From: Veillonella sp. 3310
Lineage (GTDB): Bacteria; Bacillota; Negativicutes; Veillonellales; Veillonellaceae
NCBI RefSeq assembly: GCF_003999875.1
Contig: NZ_RQVJ01000002.1
Span: 124,001 to 188,000 of the forward strand
Direction of reading: 5' to 3'
Length of the DNA: 64,000 bases
The position numbers and the translations under genes were made by a program. The notes under the pieces are model-generated. The model did no database searches. It worked only from the letters and a program-made list of their open reading frames with translations, and was not told the origin of the DNA. Shown in pieces: positions 10,201 through 17,530 of the stretch. Every line of letters begins with the position of its first letter. Position 1 is the stretch's first letter.

Positions 10201-10680
10201 ACCATTGGTGGATTGATTACGGAGAAAGTGGATCGATTAACGAAGGCAAAGCAAGAAAAAATGTGTACCTTAACCTTGGAAGATTTCACAGGATCTGTGC
10301 AAGTGGTAGTATTCCCTCAAGGGTATCAAAAAAGCCATATGCTATTGCAACGTGATGGTGTGGTAGCTATAGAAGGGCGTATTGATGCGGATGAGAAAGG
10401 GGTACAATGTATTGCTAGCTCCGTACAACTATTAAAAGTAGAATATGATAAAGTGCGACAGATTCGTATTCATATAGATATAGCTCATGACACACCGCAA
10501 GTGAGCCAGCAATTACAAAAGTTGTTGCAAGAACTGCAGGGAGATACACCAGTAACCTTATTCTTACAACGACAAAAACGCAGTTTAGCGGTGAACCGCA
10601 GCTTTTATTTCACCCCATCGAAAGAGTCCATTGGGCGTGTGCAAGCTTTATTAGGGGCAAATACAGTCGAGTTACTATAA
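7273..10680 (+). CDS. dnaE: DNA polymerase III alpha subunit (DnaE type)
   Basis: 1135-aa replicative or error-prone polymerase subunit. Domain order: PHP domain at the N-terminus (HLHSHSEYSLIDG from residue 6, LTDHGNMYG near 42), palm with GPGRGSAAGS near 357 and the catalytic PDIDIDF near 400, fingers with PGPLGSGMVEDF, and EGYGFNKSHS-like AGYGFNKSHSAAYAYIAYQ before a helix-hairpin-helix region. A C-terminal OB-fold (TIGGLITEKVDRLTKAK) ends the protein. It begins after GGAGGGC and is followed 10 bases later by pyk, so dnaE, pyk and the BI-1 gene probably form one transcript. Confidence 0.97.
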   Translation: MRPFVHLHSHSEYSLIDGISRLPQMVSRAKELNMPALALTDHGNMYGAIYFYKEAMAQGVKPILGCEVYVTEGSRFDRPEGKTYERLKHLILLAETMEGYENIVKIVSKSSTEGFYRKPRADRELLSTYSKGIIALSACIAGEIPQLILQDNMEGAHRALEWYLETYGKDNFFLEIQNHGDPKELRVQDVLVEMAEQYGVGLVCSNDFHYVYADDAEAHDIKVCIATGARRNDVDRMKFFSNEFYMKSGDEMEELFGHIPEALDNTLKIAERCHVEFNFDAHHLPKFDVPEGETAHSYLRKVCESYIPQFYPEITPVLQERLDYELGVISRMGFEDYFLIVWDYVKYAREHGVLVGPGRGSAAGSVVAYLLGITGLDPIKYDLLFERFLNPERVSMPDIDIDFCYETRNKVIDYVTEKYGQERVAQIITFGTEAARAVIRDVGRVLDMPLPEVNRLAKMIPNELGITLKKALEVKELKDLYDTDESVKELFDLCLRLEGIARNSSTHAAGVVISAAPLDEYVPVQNSNEDGFVTQYDKDNIEELGLLKMDFLGLRTLTVMGEALRLIKENHGIDLDLDTIPLDDQASCELLSRGETAGVFQLESEGITKLVMDLKPEHFEDLIPLVALYRPGPLGSGMVEDFIKRRHKEKEVTYLHPILEPILEDTFGVILYQEQVMQIASAMGGFSLGQADLMRRAMGKKKESVLKAQRDSFVTGSVNNGIDEKLANEVFDLLLYFAGYGFNKSHSAAYAYIAYQTAYLKAHYFPEFMAATMTSFMGNMDKMTNYINVCKAKQVAVLGPDINHSERMFTVQNGQIRFGLGGIKHVGDNAIEELLAERKAHGQFTSIVDFCERIPYRVVNKRLLESLIRCGAMDSFKENRNQLLQIYEQAQGIGSKGQKNSALGAVSLFAEVEEMESIHVPDLPDLPKELKLKDEKEYTGFYITGHPLDAYRDELEGLFQLGRLAENPEDFDGKTVTIGGLITEKVDRLTKAKQEKMCTLTLEDFTGSVQVVVFPQGYQKSHMLLQRDGVVAIEGRIDADEKGVQCIASSVQLLKVEYDKVRQIRIHIDIAHDTPQVSQQLQKLLQELQGDTPVTLFLQRQKRSLAVNRSFYFTPSKESIGRVQALLGANTVELL

Positions 10681-10690
10681 GGAGATAGAT

Positions 10691-12427
10691 ATGAATAAAA
10701 AAACAAAGATTGTTTGTACCATGGGACCTAGTACAGATAGTTTAGAAATGGTAGAATCCTTGTTGCGAGCAGGGATGAACGTGGCACGTTTTAACTTTTC
10801 TCATGGTTCTCATGAAGAACAAGCAAAACGTATGGAACTCGTTCGCTTAGCCTCTACTAGAACAGGGATTCCAGTGGCATTAATGTTGGATACAAAGGGC
10901 CCTGAAATTCGCCTTGGTTTGTTCAAAGAAGGTAAAGTGTGTTTAGAAGAAGGGCAAGCCTTCACATTGACCACAAGAGATGTGGAAGGAACAAAAGAAA
11001 TTTGCTCCGTGAATCATGCAGGATTACCAGAAGACGTGAAAGAGGCCAAACAAATTCTCTTGTCTGATGGATTAGTGACATTGCGCATCGATTCCATTGA
11101 AGGCACAGAGATTCATACGACTGTTATGAATACTGGTATGATGAGCAACCGTAAACGCGTAGCGGTACCAGGAGTGTCCTTATCGTTGCCACCAGTGTCG
11201 GAGCAAGATGAAAAAGATTTGGTATTTGGTTGTGAAATGGGTGTGGACTATGTAGCAGCTTCTTTCATGCAACGAGCTAGCGATGTAGTGGCAATCCGTC
11301 GTATTTTGGAATCTAAAGGGGCAGATATTCGCATCATTTCCAAAATCGAAAATGAAGAGGGACTTAATAATTTAGATGAAATTCTAGAAGTGTCTGATGG
11401 ATTGATGGTGGCTCGTGGCGATTTGGGCGTAGAAATTCCTGCTGAAGAAGTGCCAGTATTACAAAAAATGATGATTCAAAAATGTAATGCTGCTTCTAAG
11501 CCGGTGATTACAGCCACACAAATGTTAGAGTCCATGGTAACGAATCCAAGACCGACAAGAGCAGAAGCCAGTGACGTAGCGAATGCCATATTAGATGGTA
11601 CGGATGCGGTCATGTTGTCTGGTGAAACCGCAGGTGGTGACTATCCGTTGGAAGCGGTGACAACTATGGCTCGCATTGCGAAGGTAACTGAAACATCTGA
11701 TCTGTATGTGAATAGTAATCATACAGTACCATTAGAAGAAGCCAAAACGACAGATGCCATCTGTTCTGCTACCGTGGAAGTAGGTCGTTCCTTAGGTGCT
11801 GGAGCTATTATTACTTGTACTGAATCTGGCATTACAGCGATGAGCATTTCCCGCCACCGTCCGAATTGCCAAATCATTGCGGTTACCCCGCATGAGAGTG
11901 CTCTTCGCCGTATGCAGTTATACTGGGGCGTGACAGCTATCCAAGGGCCTTCCCATTCCAATTCTGATGAAATGGTACACTGCGCCATGAGTGCAGCCTT
12001 AGGAGAAGGATTGATTCAGTCTGGTGATTTAGTAGTGGTTACAGCAGGCGTGCCATCTGGCTTATCTGGTACAACGAATATGATTCGTGTTCATGTCACT
12101 GGTAATGTGTTGATTAATGGTCGTGGAGTTGGTAAATTGTCTGTCACAGGACCAATTCACCACGGTGATTCTGCAGAGCCTATGACAGATGGCAGTATCT
12201 TAGTAGTTCGTGACTTAGAACCGGAATATATGGAACTAGCGAAACGAGCTGGCGCTATTATTACTGCAGAAGAAGGATACACATCGACAGCAGCGATTGC
12301 AGGGATTCAATTTGGTATTCCTGTCATTTTAGGGGCTCATGATCAATCTCAATTAACAAATGGTCAGATTGTAACAGTCGATGGCATTCGTGGTAATGTC
12401 TATGAAGGTATTGCAAACGCAAGATAG
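10691..12427 (+). CDS. pyk: pyruvate kinase with C-terminal PEP-utilizer-like domain
   Basis: Converts phosphoenolpyruvate and ADP to pyruvate and ATP. TKIVCTMGPS at the N-terminus, MLDTKGPEIRLG near residue 61, the active-site stretch ISKIENEEGLNN near 217 and VARGDLGVEIP near 240, then ATQMLESM and MLSGETAGG. At 578 aa it has the extra C-terminal domain (about residues 475-578; GSILVVRDLEPEYMELAKRAGAIITAEEG) common in Bacillus and related pyruvate kinases. Second gene of the dnaE transcript, with a clear AAGGAG RBS. Confidence 0.97.
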   Translation: MNKKTKIVCTMGPSTDSLEMVESLLRAGMNVARFNFSHGSHEEQAKRMELVRLASTRTGIPVALMLDTKGPEIRLGLFKEGKVCLEEGQAFTLTTRDVEGTKEICSVNHAGLPEDVKEAKQILLSDGLVTLRIDSIEGTEIHTTVMNTGMMSNRKRVAVPGVSLSLPPVSEQDEKDLVFGCEMGVDYVAASFMQRASDVVAIRRILESKGADIRIISKIENEEGLNNLDEILEVSDGLMVARGDLGVEIPAEEVPVLQKMMIQKCNAASKPVITATQMLESMVTNPRPTRAEASDVANAILDGTDAVMLSGETAGGDYPLEAVTTMARIAKVTETSDLYVNSNHTVPLEEAKTTDAICSATVEVGRSLGAGAIITCTESGITAMSISRHRPNCQIIAVTPHESALRRMQLYWGVTAIQGPSHSNSDEMVHCAMSAALGEGLIQSGDLVVVTAGVPSGLSGTTNMIRVHVTGNVLINGRGVGKLSVTGPIHHGDSAEPMTDGSILVVRDLEPEYMELAKRAGAIITAEEGYTSTAAIAGIQFGIPVILGAHDQSQLTNGQIVTVDGIRGNVYEGIANAR

Positions 12428-12436
12428 GAGGTAACT

Positions 12437-13135
12437 ATGGAATATCATGTTCCTACACAAGCAGATACAGTGGTAGTGGAAGAAATTGTGAATCGTAAAT
12501 TGCGCAATTCTATGCTTTGGATGGTCTGGGGCTTATTGACAACAGCCATCATTGGATTTATGGCGTTAACGAACTCTAGTTGGTTGCGCTTTGCTCATTC
12601 TAACTTTAATATCATTTTGTTAGCTGAAGTGGCGGTGGTTTTCTTATTTTCTTTCCGTCAATACACAGCATCTAATACATTTTTGAAAGCCATGTTTTTC
12701 CTCTATTCCATTATGAATGGATTGACCTTGACCGCCATCGCGTTACACTATTCCTTTGAGGTTGTGGTGTATGCCTTAACAGGAGCTGTAGCGGTCTTTG
12801 GTAGCTTTGCCTTTTTAGGAATAGTGGTGAAAAAGGATTTGTCAGGATTAGGCACATTTTTAATGGGGGCAGTGATTGCCTTACTCATTGCTAGCTTGAT
12901 TATGATGTTCTTTGGAGCTAGCGACTTTGGATTATTGGTGTACAGCTATATAGCTGTAGGGATTTTCTCCTTATTTACCATGTATGATGTGTATCGCATT
13001 AAACGGACCATCATGGAAGTGGCTTATGAAGATGAAAGTGTTCTTGAACGTGTTGAATTGATTGGTGCTTTAGGTTTATACCTTGATTTCATCAATATTT
13101 TCATCAATTTACTTCGCATTTTCGGTCGTCGCTAA
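12437..13135 (+). CDS. Bax inhibitor-1/YccA family membrane protein
   Basis: 232 aa with about seven hydrophobic segments and the BI-1 family ending (VYRIKRTIMEVAYEDE, then LGLYLDFINIFINLLRIFGRR). Members in other bacteria act as calcium leak channels or FtsH-associated quality-control factors; its function here is not shown. Starts 10 bases after pyk with GGAGG and is followed by a terminator, so it closes the dnaE-pyk transcript. Confidence 0.9.
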   Translation: MEYHVPTQADTVVVEEIVNRKLRNSMLWMVWGLLTTAIIGFMALTNSSWLRFAHSNFNIILLAEVAVVFLFSFRQYTASNTFLKAMFFLYSIMNGLTLTAIALHYSFEVVVYALTGAVAVFGSFAFLGIVVKKDLSGLGTFLMGAVIALLIASLIMMFFGASDFGLLVYSYIAVGIFSLFTMYDVYRIKRTIMEVAYEDESVLERVELIGALGLYLDFINIFINLLRIFGRR

Positions 13136-13156
13136 TGTATGTTATAATACTAGCAT

Positions 13157-13183
13157 GGGGGAGCGCTGAAGCTCCCCTTTAGT
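13157..13183 (+). terminator. terminator of dnaE-pyk-BI-1
   Basis: Stem GGGGAGC (13158-13164) with GCTCCCC (13171-13177), followed by TTT. Confidence 0.75.
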
Positions 13184-13231
13184 ATGTAATTAATAAATTG
13201 ATATAGATGATAGTTAGTAAGGAGGGATACG

Positions 13232-14134
13232 ATGGAAGCAAAAGAATGGCAAACCTTCGTCACAGTGGTGGAAGAAGGAAATATTACGAAAGCGGCAGAA
13301 AAACTATTTCTTTCACAGCCTGCATTAAGTTATCGATTAAAGCAAGTAGAAGATATATTAGGGCGTCCCTTATTAATTCGTGCCAATGATGGTATTGCGT
13401 TAACTGCCGAAGGTGAGCTGTACTACGATTATTGCCGACGTATGATTCGGTCCCGAGAGGAATTGCGACAAAATATTGGAAAGGTAACGGGGAAGATCCA
13501 AGGTACCTTAAAAATTGCGGCATCCATCAATTTTGCAGACTACGAGTTGCCCCATTTACTCAATAATTTTACGAAACAGTATCCCAAGATTCGCATCGAA
13601 GTGAAGACAGGTTATAGTTCCCACGTGAATAAAATGTTCAATTCTGGAGAAGTAATGATTGCCTTTGCCCGTGGCGAATATAATCATGTGCCCAATGGTG
13701 TGCGTCTCTTTGATGAACCGTACTGTTTAGTGTATAAGCATCCTGTAGATTACAAGGAATTACGGGACATTCCTATGATTAACTATCGCACGGATGGATC
13801 CATTGCAACAGTGGTAGAAAATTGGAAGAAAGAACATAACGTAGGGGATGTGAGACCAGCCATGGAGCTAGACTCTATGGTGACGTGCCGTCACTTCGTA
13901 CGAGAAGGACTAGGTTGGGCTATTTTACCGTATTTGGGATTAGGCAGTTGCCGTGAACATGGTATTTATGTAGAACCTTTACGGATGAAAGATAATCGTC
14001 CATTGGTGCGTTCTACCTATTTGTTCCATGATGAGGTAAGCACGAAACTTATTGCGGTGAAAACTTTCATCGATTATGTAACAGATTATTACGAAAATCA
14101 TCAAATCGTTACCTTACCGGGGTATATGAGCTAA
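13232..14134 (+). CDS. LysR-family regulator next to the citrate genes
   Basis: 300 aa. The N-terminal winged helix-turn-helix is clear (WQTFVTVVEEGNITKAAEKL at residues 6-25, then LSQPALSYRLKQVEDILGRPL), followed by a periplasmic-binding-like effector domain to about residue 290. The RBS is AAGGAGGG. It precedes the DASS transporter and citDEF in the same orientation, so control of citrate or dicarboxylate uptake is the likely role. A 650-base intergenic region lies between them. The effector is unknown. Confidence 0.88.
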   Translation: MEAKEWQTFVTVVEEGNITKAAEKLFLSQPALSYRLKQVEDILGRPLLIRANDGIALTAEGELYYDYCRRMIRSREELRQNIGKVTGKIQGTLKIAASINFADYELPHLLNNFTKQYPKIRIEVKTGYSSHVNKMFNSGEVMIAFARGEYNHVPNGVRLFDEPYCLVYKHPVDYKELRDIPMINYRTDGSIATVVENWKKEHNVGDVRPAMELDSMVTCRHFVREGLGWAILPYLGLGSCREHGIYVEPLRMKDNRPLVRSTYLFHDEVSTKLIAVKTFIDYVTDYYENHQIVTLPGYMS

Positions 14135-14783
14135 GAGGCTTGTTTGCGTATGGTAAGCAAAAGAATGGCTCTGCCTATTTATATAGGTAGGGCTTGAATT
14201 TTTATATGAATGGTATGCATAGTTAATAAAGAACATATAGTATTACAGATAGAGAGCGCAGCTAATAGAGTTGCGCTCTCGTTGTGTGTAGTTTTTATTG
14301 TAGCTAGCGTTTTGTAGGTAACCATCTTTTACTTTCAGTATGTCTGAATAGTTTAAAATGGACAGATTGCTCTAACAGCAAATTTGATTACTTTAGAATA
14401 CTATAAACGTACTGTTAATGTATATAAAAGTAGCAATTATCATAGCTATCTATCATGAAAATGGGAATAATTTAGTAGGAATAGCATAAGAACCGCATGA
14501 GACCTAAGTTTATAAGACATTCTCTAAATGCATACATGAAAGATTTTTGGGGAGAATAAAATTTTTATAAGCCTTATAAAGGATTTTTATTTTTACCGCC
14601 TGAAATGATTGGATATAATGAGAGCGTAGAAAGACCTAGACATTTGCACGTTCTAGTATTCTAGTAAGTGGTGAACCGCCCTTATATATAATTATTGATA
14701 TAGTAAGTTTCACGTTTATAGAAAGTATGAGTGCAATCGATATAGGCAATGTATTTATATCTTATGTAGTAAGGAGACACAAG
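14135..14783 (+). other. 650-base non-coding region upstream of the citrate-type transporter
   Basis: No convincing gene. It holds a hairpin with T-run at 14165-14203 (probable terminator of the LysR gene) and a perfect 9-bp stem GAGAGCGCA/TGCGCTCTC at 14252-14280. There is a plausible promoter TTTACC-16-TATAAT at 14592-14619 and then a leader of about 150 bases before the transporter RBS. An inverted CTAGA/TCTAG pair lies near 14635-14656. LysR sites are expected here but cannot be fixed by eye. Confidence 0.5.
14165..14203 (+). terminator. probable terminator of the LysR gene
   Basis: An interrupted stem (14167-14178 with 14183-14195, several G-T pairs) followed by AATTTTTA. Confidence 0.6.
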
Positions 14784-16205
14784 ATGAACAAAAAAATCAT
14801 CAATGCCTTGATTACGTGGGCTATCCCATTGATAATCTGGTTCACTCCAGCTCCAGAAGGCTTAGCTGACGGCGCTTGGAAATTGTTTGGCTTTTATTTA
14901 GCCGCTATCGTTGGTTTGGTATTAAAACCATTCCCAGCTCCAGTAGCAGTATTATCTGCCATTGGTGCCTCTGCATTATTTTTAAATAATCCAAAAGAAG
15001 TATTGTCTGGATATGCATCTACTACAACATGGTTGATCTTTGCGGCATTCTCCATTTCTGTAGCCTTCGTAAAAACGGGTTTGGGTCGTCGTATTGCGTA
15101 TCATATGATTGATGCCTTCGGTCATACTACACTTCGTCTTGGTTATGTAACTGCTTTATTGGACGGAATTATTTCCCCAGCTACACCATCCAACACAGCT
15201 CGTTGTGGTGGTATCGTATTCCCAATCATGAACTCTGTAGCAAGATCTTTAGGTTCTGAACCTGGTGAAACAGCGAATAAAGTAGGTCGTTACCTAATGA
15301 CTAATACATATATGGTAACAAAAATAACATCCCTTTTATTCTTAACAGCCATGGCGCCAAATGCATTGGCAGCGGATTACTTCAAAAAAATCCTAGGCCT
15401 TTCTATTGACTGGGTAACTTGGGCAGTAGCTTTATTCGTACCTGGTTTGATTTTGTTATTGATTACTCCATTCGTATCTTATGTATTAAATAAACCTGAG
15501 TTGAAAGAAATCGACAATAAGAAAATTGCTCGTGAAGGGTTGGCAGAATTAGGCCCTGTATCGACAGGTGAAAAAGTATTAATTACTATTTTCTTCTTAT
15601 CCTTACTTGGATGGGCATTACCATCTATCCTTGGTATGGTAGGTATTAAATTTAAATTAGATGCGACAGCAGTAGCATTAGTAGCGATGGTATCTTGCTA
15701 CATATTCGGCGCTATCAAGTGGGAAGATGCTCTTCAAAACAAAGGTGGCTGGAACACATTGATCTGGTTCGGTGGTATCCTTGGTTTATCCGGTGCGTTA
15801 ACAAAAGCGGATTTCTTCATTTGGTTAGCAAAAGTGTTAGAAGCTCAAATGAACTTCGGACATCATGAGACATTGGCACTTGTGGTGATTGCAGTGTTGT
15901 CTGTGCTAGTTCGTTACTTGTTTGCATCCGGCAGTGCTTACATTGCAGCCATGGTACCGGTATTCTTTACAGTTGGTAAAGTGGCGGGCATTGACCCTTG
16001 GACATTAGGTCTTGTAATCTTCATGACAAATGCCTTCGGTGGTGCTGTAACTCACTTTGGTGGTGGACCTGGCCCAATTGTATTCGGTGAAGGCTACAAC
16101 GAAGTTCGCCAATGGTGGGTAACTGGTGCAGTAGTGGCTGTATTAGGCTTGATTGTGACACTTGGCTTTGGTCCGATTTGGTGGTCCATTGTAGGATTAA
16201 TCTAA
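14784..16205 (+). CDS. DASS-family citrate/dicarboxylate transporter (CitT-like)
   Basis: 473 aa with about 12-14 membrane segments. Typical anion:Na+ symporter/DASS features are a start rich in charged and aromatic residues (MNKKIINALITWAIPLIIWF), the first-half motif ISPATPSNTARCGGIVFPI near residue 130, and the second-half ASGSAYIAAMVPVF and AVTHFGGGPGPIVFGEGY. The start at 14784 has AAGGAGACACAAG upstream; an in-frame ATG at 14727 has no RBS. It lies ahead of citDEF and behind a LysR gene, so citrate, tartrate or succinate antiport is likely. A paralogue lies at 46480-47880. Confidence 0.87.
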   Translation: MNKKIINALITWAIPLIIWFTPAPEGLADGAWKLFGFYLAAIVGLVLKPFPAPVAVLSAIGASALFLNNPKEVLSGYASTTTWLIFAAFSISVAFVKTGLGRRIAYHMIDAFGHTTLRLGYVTALLDGIISPATPSNTARCGGIVFPIMNSVARSLGSEPGETANKVGRYLMTNTYMVTKITSLLFLTAMAPNALAADYFKKILGLSIDWVTWAVALFVPGLILLLITPFVSYVLNKPELKEIDNKKIAREGLAELGPVSTGEKVLITIFFLSLLGWALPSILGMVGIKFKLDATAVALVAMVSCYIFGAIKWEDALQNKGGWNTLIWFGGILGLSGALTKADFFIWLAKVLEAQMNFGHHETLALVVIAVLSVLVRYLFASGSAYIAAMVPVFFTVGKVAGIDPWTLGLVIFMTNAFGGAVTHFGGGPGPIVFGEGYNEVRQWWVTGAVVAVLGLIVTLGFGPIWWSIVGLI

Positions 16206-16212
16206 TAAGTCT

Positions 16213-16296
16213 TACTCTATCAAATAGATAGGGAGTATTTTTGGTTGATGAAGTCAGAATCCAGTGATTCTATATCACTGGTCTCTGACTTTTCAT
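16213..16296 (+). terminator. two consecutive hairpins between the transporter and citD
   Basis: Hairpin 1 pairs 16213-16221 with 16227-16237 and is followed by TTTTT. Hairpin 2 is a two-tier stem: AAGTCAGA (16251-16258) with TCTGACTT (16284-16291), and CCAGTGA (16261-16267) with TCACTGG (16275-16281), followed by TT. Together they probably attenuate or separate transporter and citDEF transcription. Confidence 0.75.
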
Positions 16297-16328
16297 ACTA
16301 TAGTTTGATGTAATAGAAAGGATTTGCT

Positions 16329-16598
16329 ATGAAACATCTAGTGAAAGCAGCTATGGCTGGCTTTGATGAAAAAAATGATGTATTGGTAACAGTAGAACCA
16401 ATTGCATCTGGTATCGAAGTAGAATTGAAATCTAAAGTTGAGCGTGCTTATGGTAAGCATATTCGTGCTTTCATCGAAGCGACTGTAAAAGAAGCAGGAT
16501 TCGATGGCGTGAAAGTAACTGCTATCGATAAAGCAGCTTGGGATTATACGATTAAAGCCCGTGTATTGGGTGCATTAGAAAGAGGGAGCGCAGAATAA
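16329..16598 (+). CDS. citD: citrate lyase gamma (acyl-carrier) subunit-like protein lacking the carrier serine
   Basis: 89 aa, the length and position (directly before citE) expected of CitD. The alignment to enterobacterial CitD is ungapped around the prosthetic-group site: where those proteins read AGTLESSDV or AGTLESGDV, this one reads AGFDEKNDV (residues 10-18). The serine that carries phosphoribosyl-dephospho-CoA is therefore replaced by Lys15. The rest of the fold (IEVELKSKVERAYGKHIRAFI, VKVTAIDKAAWDYTIKARVLGAL) is well kept. RBS AAAGGA; overlaps citE by one base. Whether it still acts as an acyl carrier is doubtful. Confidence 0.85.
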   Translation: MKHLVKAAMAGFDEKNDVLVTVEPIASGIEVELKSKVERAYGKHIRAFIEATVKEAGFDGVKVTAIDKAAWDYTIKARVLGALERGSAE

Positions 16599-17530
16599 TG
16601 AGCCGATTAACTGAATTAGCAAAAAAACGTTTATCTCGTTCCATGATGTTCGTACCAGGTAACACACCTAAAATGATTAACAGTGCTGATATCCACGGTG
16701 CCGACTCCATCATGTTTGATATTGAAGACTCCGTAGCAGTCACTGAAAAAGATACAGCTCGTTTATTGACAGCAGAAGCTTTGAAAACTTTAAAATTCAA
16801 AGGTGAAACAGTAGTACGTATCAACCATCCAACACAAACCCCATATGGTTATGCTGACCTTGATGTGATTGTACCAGCAAAACCTAACTTGATTCGTCTT
16901 CCAAAAACTGAAGATGTATCTGAAGTAGAAATCGTTGCTAAAAAAATTGAAGAAGTAGAAAAAGCTAACGGTTGGGAAGAAGGCACTATCAACATTATCG
17001 TTGCTATCGAATCTGTAAAAGGTCTATACAATGTGCGTGAAATTGCACAAGGTCCTCGTGTAGTGGCTATCGCATTAGGTGCAGAGGATTATCGTGCCGA
17101 CCTTCGTACAGGTAAACATAAACCAGCTCATGAATTATTATTTGCTCGTCAAACTATCCTTCATGCAGCTCGTGAAGCAGGTATCCGTGTTCTTGATACA
17201 GTATTCTCCGACGTGAAAGACCCACAAGGTTTCCGTGAAGAAGTAGAATTCATCAAAGCTCTTGGTTATGATGGAAAATCTTGTATTCACCCAAGCCAAA
17301 TCAAAATTATCCATGAAGTGTTCACTCCAGATGAAAAAGAAATTGCTCATTCTGTAAAAGTATTGAACTCCTATGCAGAAGCACTTCGCAACAATAAAGG
17401 CGTTATCGCTGTAGATGGTAAAATGATCGATGGTCCTATCGTAGTACGTGCGCAACGTGTGGTAGATAAAGCCCGTGCAGCAGGTATTAAAGTAGAACTT
17501 GAGGAAGGAGCAGAAATCGATGTTAAATAA
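16598..17530 (+). CDS. citE: citrate lyase beta subunit (citryl-ACP/CoA lyase)
   Basis: HpcH/HpaI-type TIM-barrel lyase, 310 aa, that cleaves a citryl thioester to oxaloacetate and an acetyl thioester. It shows RRSM-like LSRSMMFVPGNTPKM at residues 13-27, MFDIEDSVAVTEKDTAR near 39-55, VRINHPTQTPYG, LGAEDYRADLRTGK near 168, FARQTILHAAREAGI, and DGKSCIHPSQI with the conserved helix end. These match CitE over the whole length. It is coupled to citD (TAATG) and overlapped by citF. Malyl- or citramalyl-CoA lyases are related; the flanking citD and citF favour citrate lyase or a variant. Confidence 0.92.
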   Translation: MSRLTELAKKRLSRSMMFVPGNTPKMINSADIHGADSIMFDIEDSVAVTEKDTARLLTAEALKTLKFKGETVVRINHPTQTPYGYADLDVIVPAKPNLIRLPKTEDVSEVEIVAKKIEEVEKANGWEEGTINIIVAIESVKGLYNVREIAQGPRVVAIALGAEDYRADLRTGKHKPAHELLFARQTILHAAREAGIRVLDTVFSDVKDPQGFREEVEFIKALGYDGKSCIHPSQIKIIHEVFTPDEKEIAHSVKVLNSYAEALRNNKGVIAVDGKMIDGPIVVRAQRVVDKARAAGIKVELEEGAEIDVK

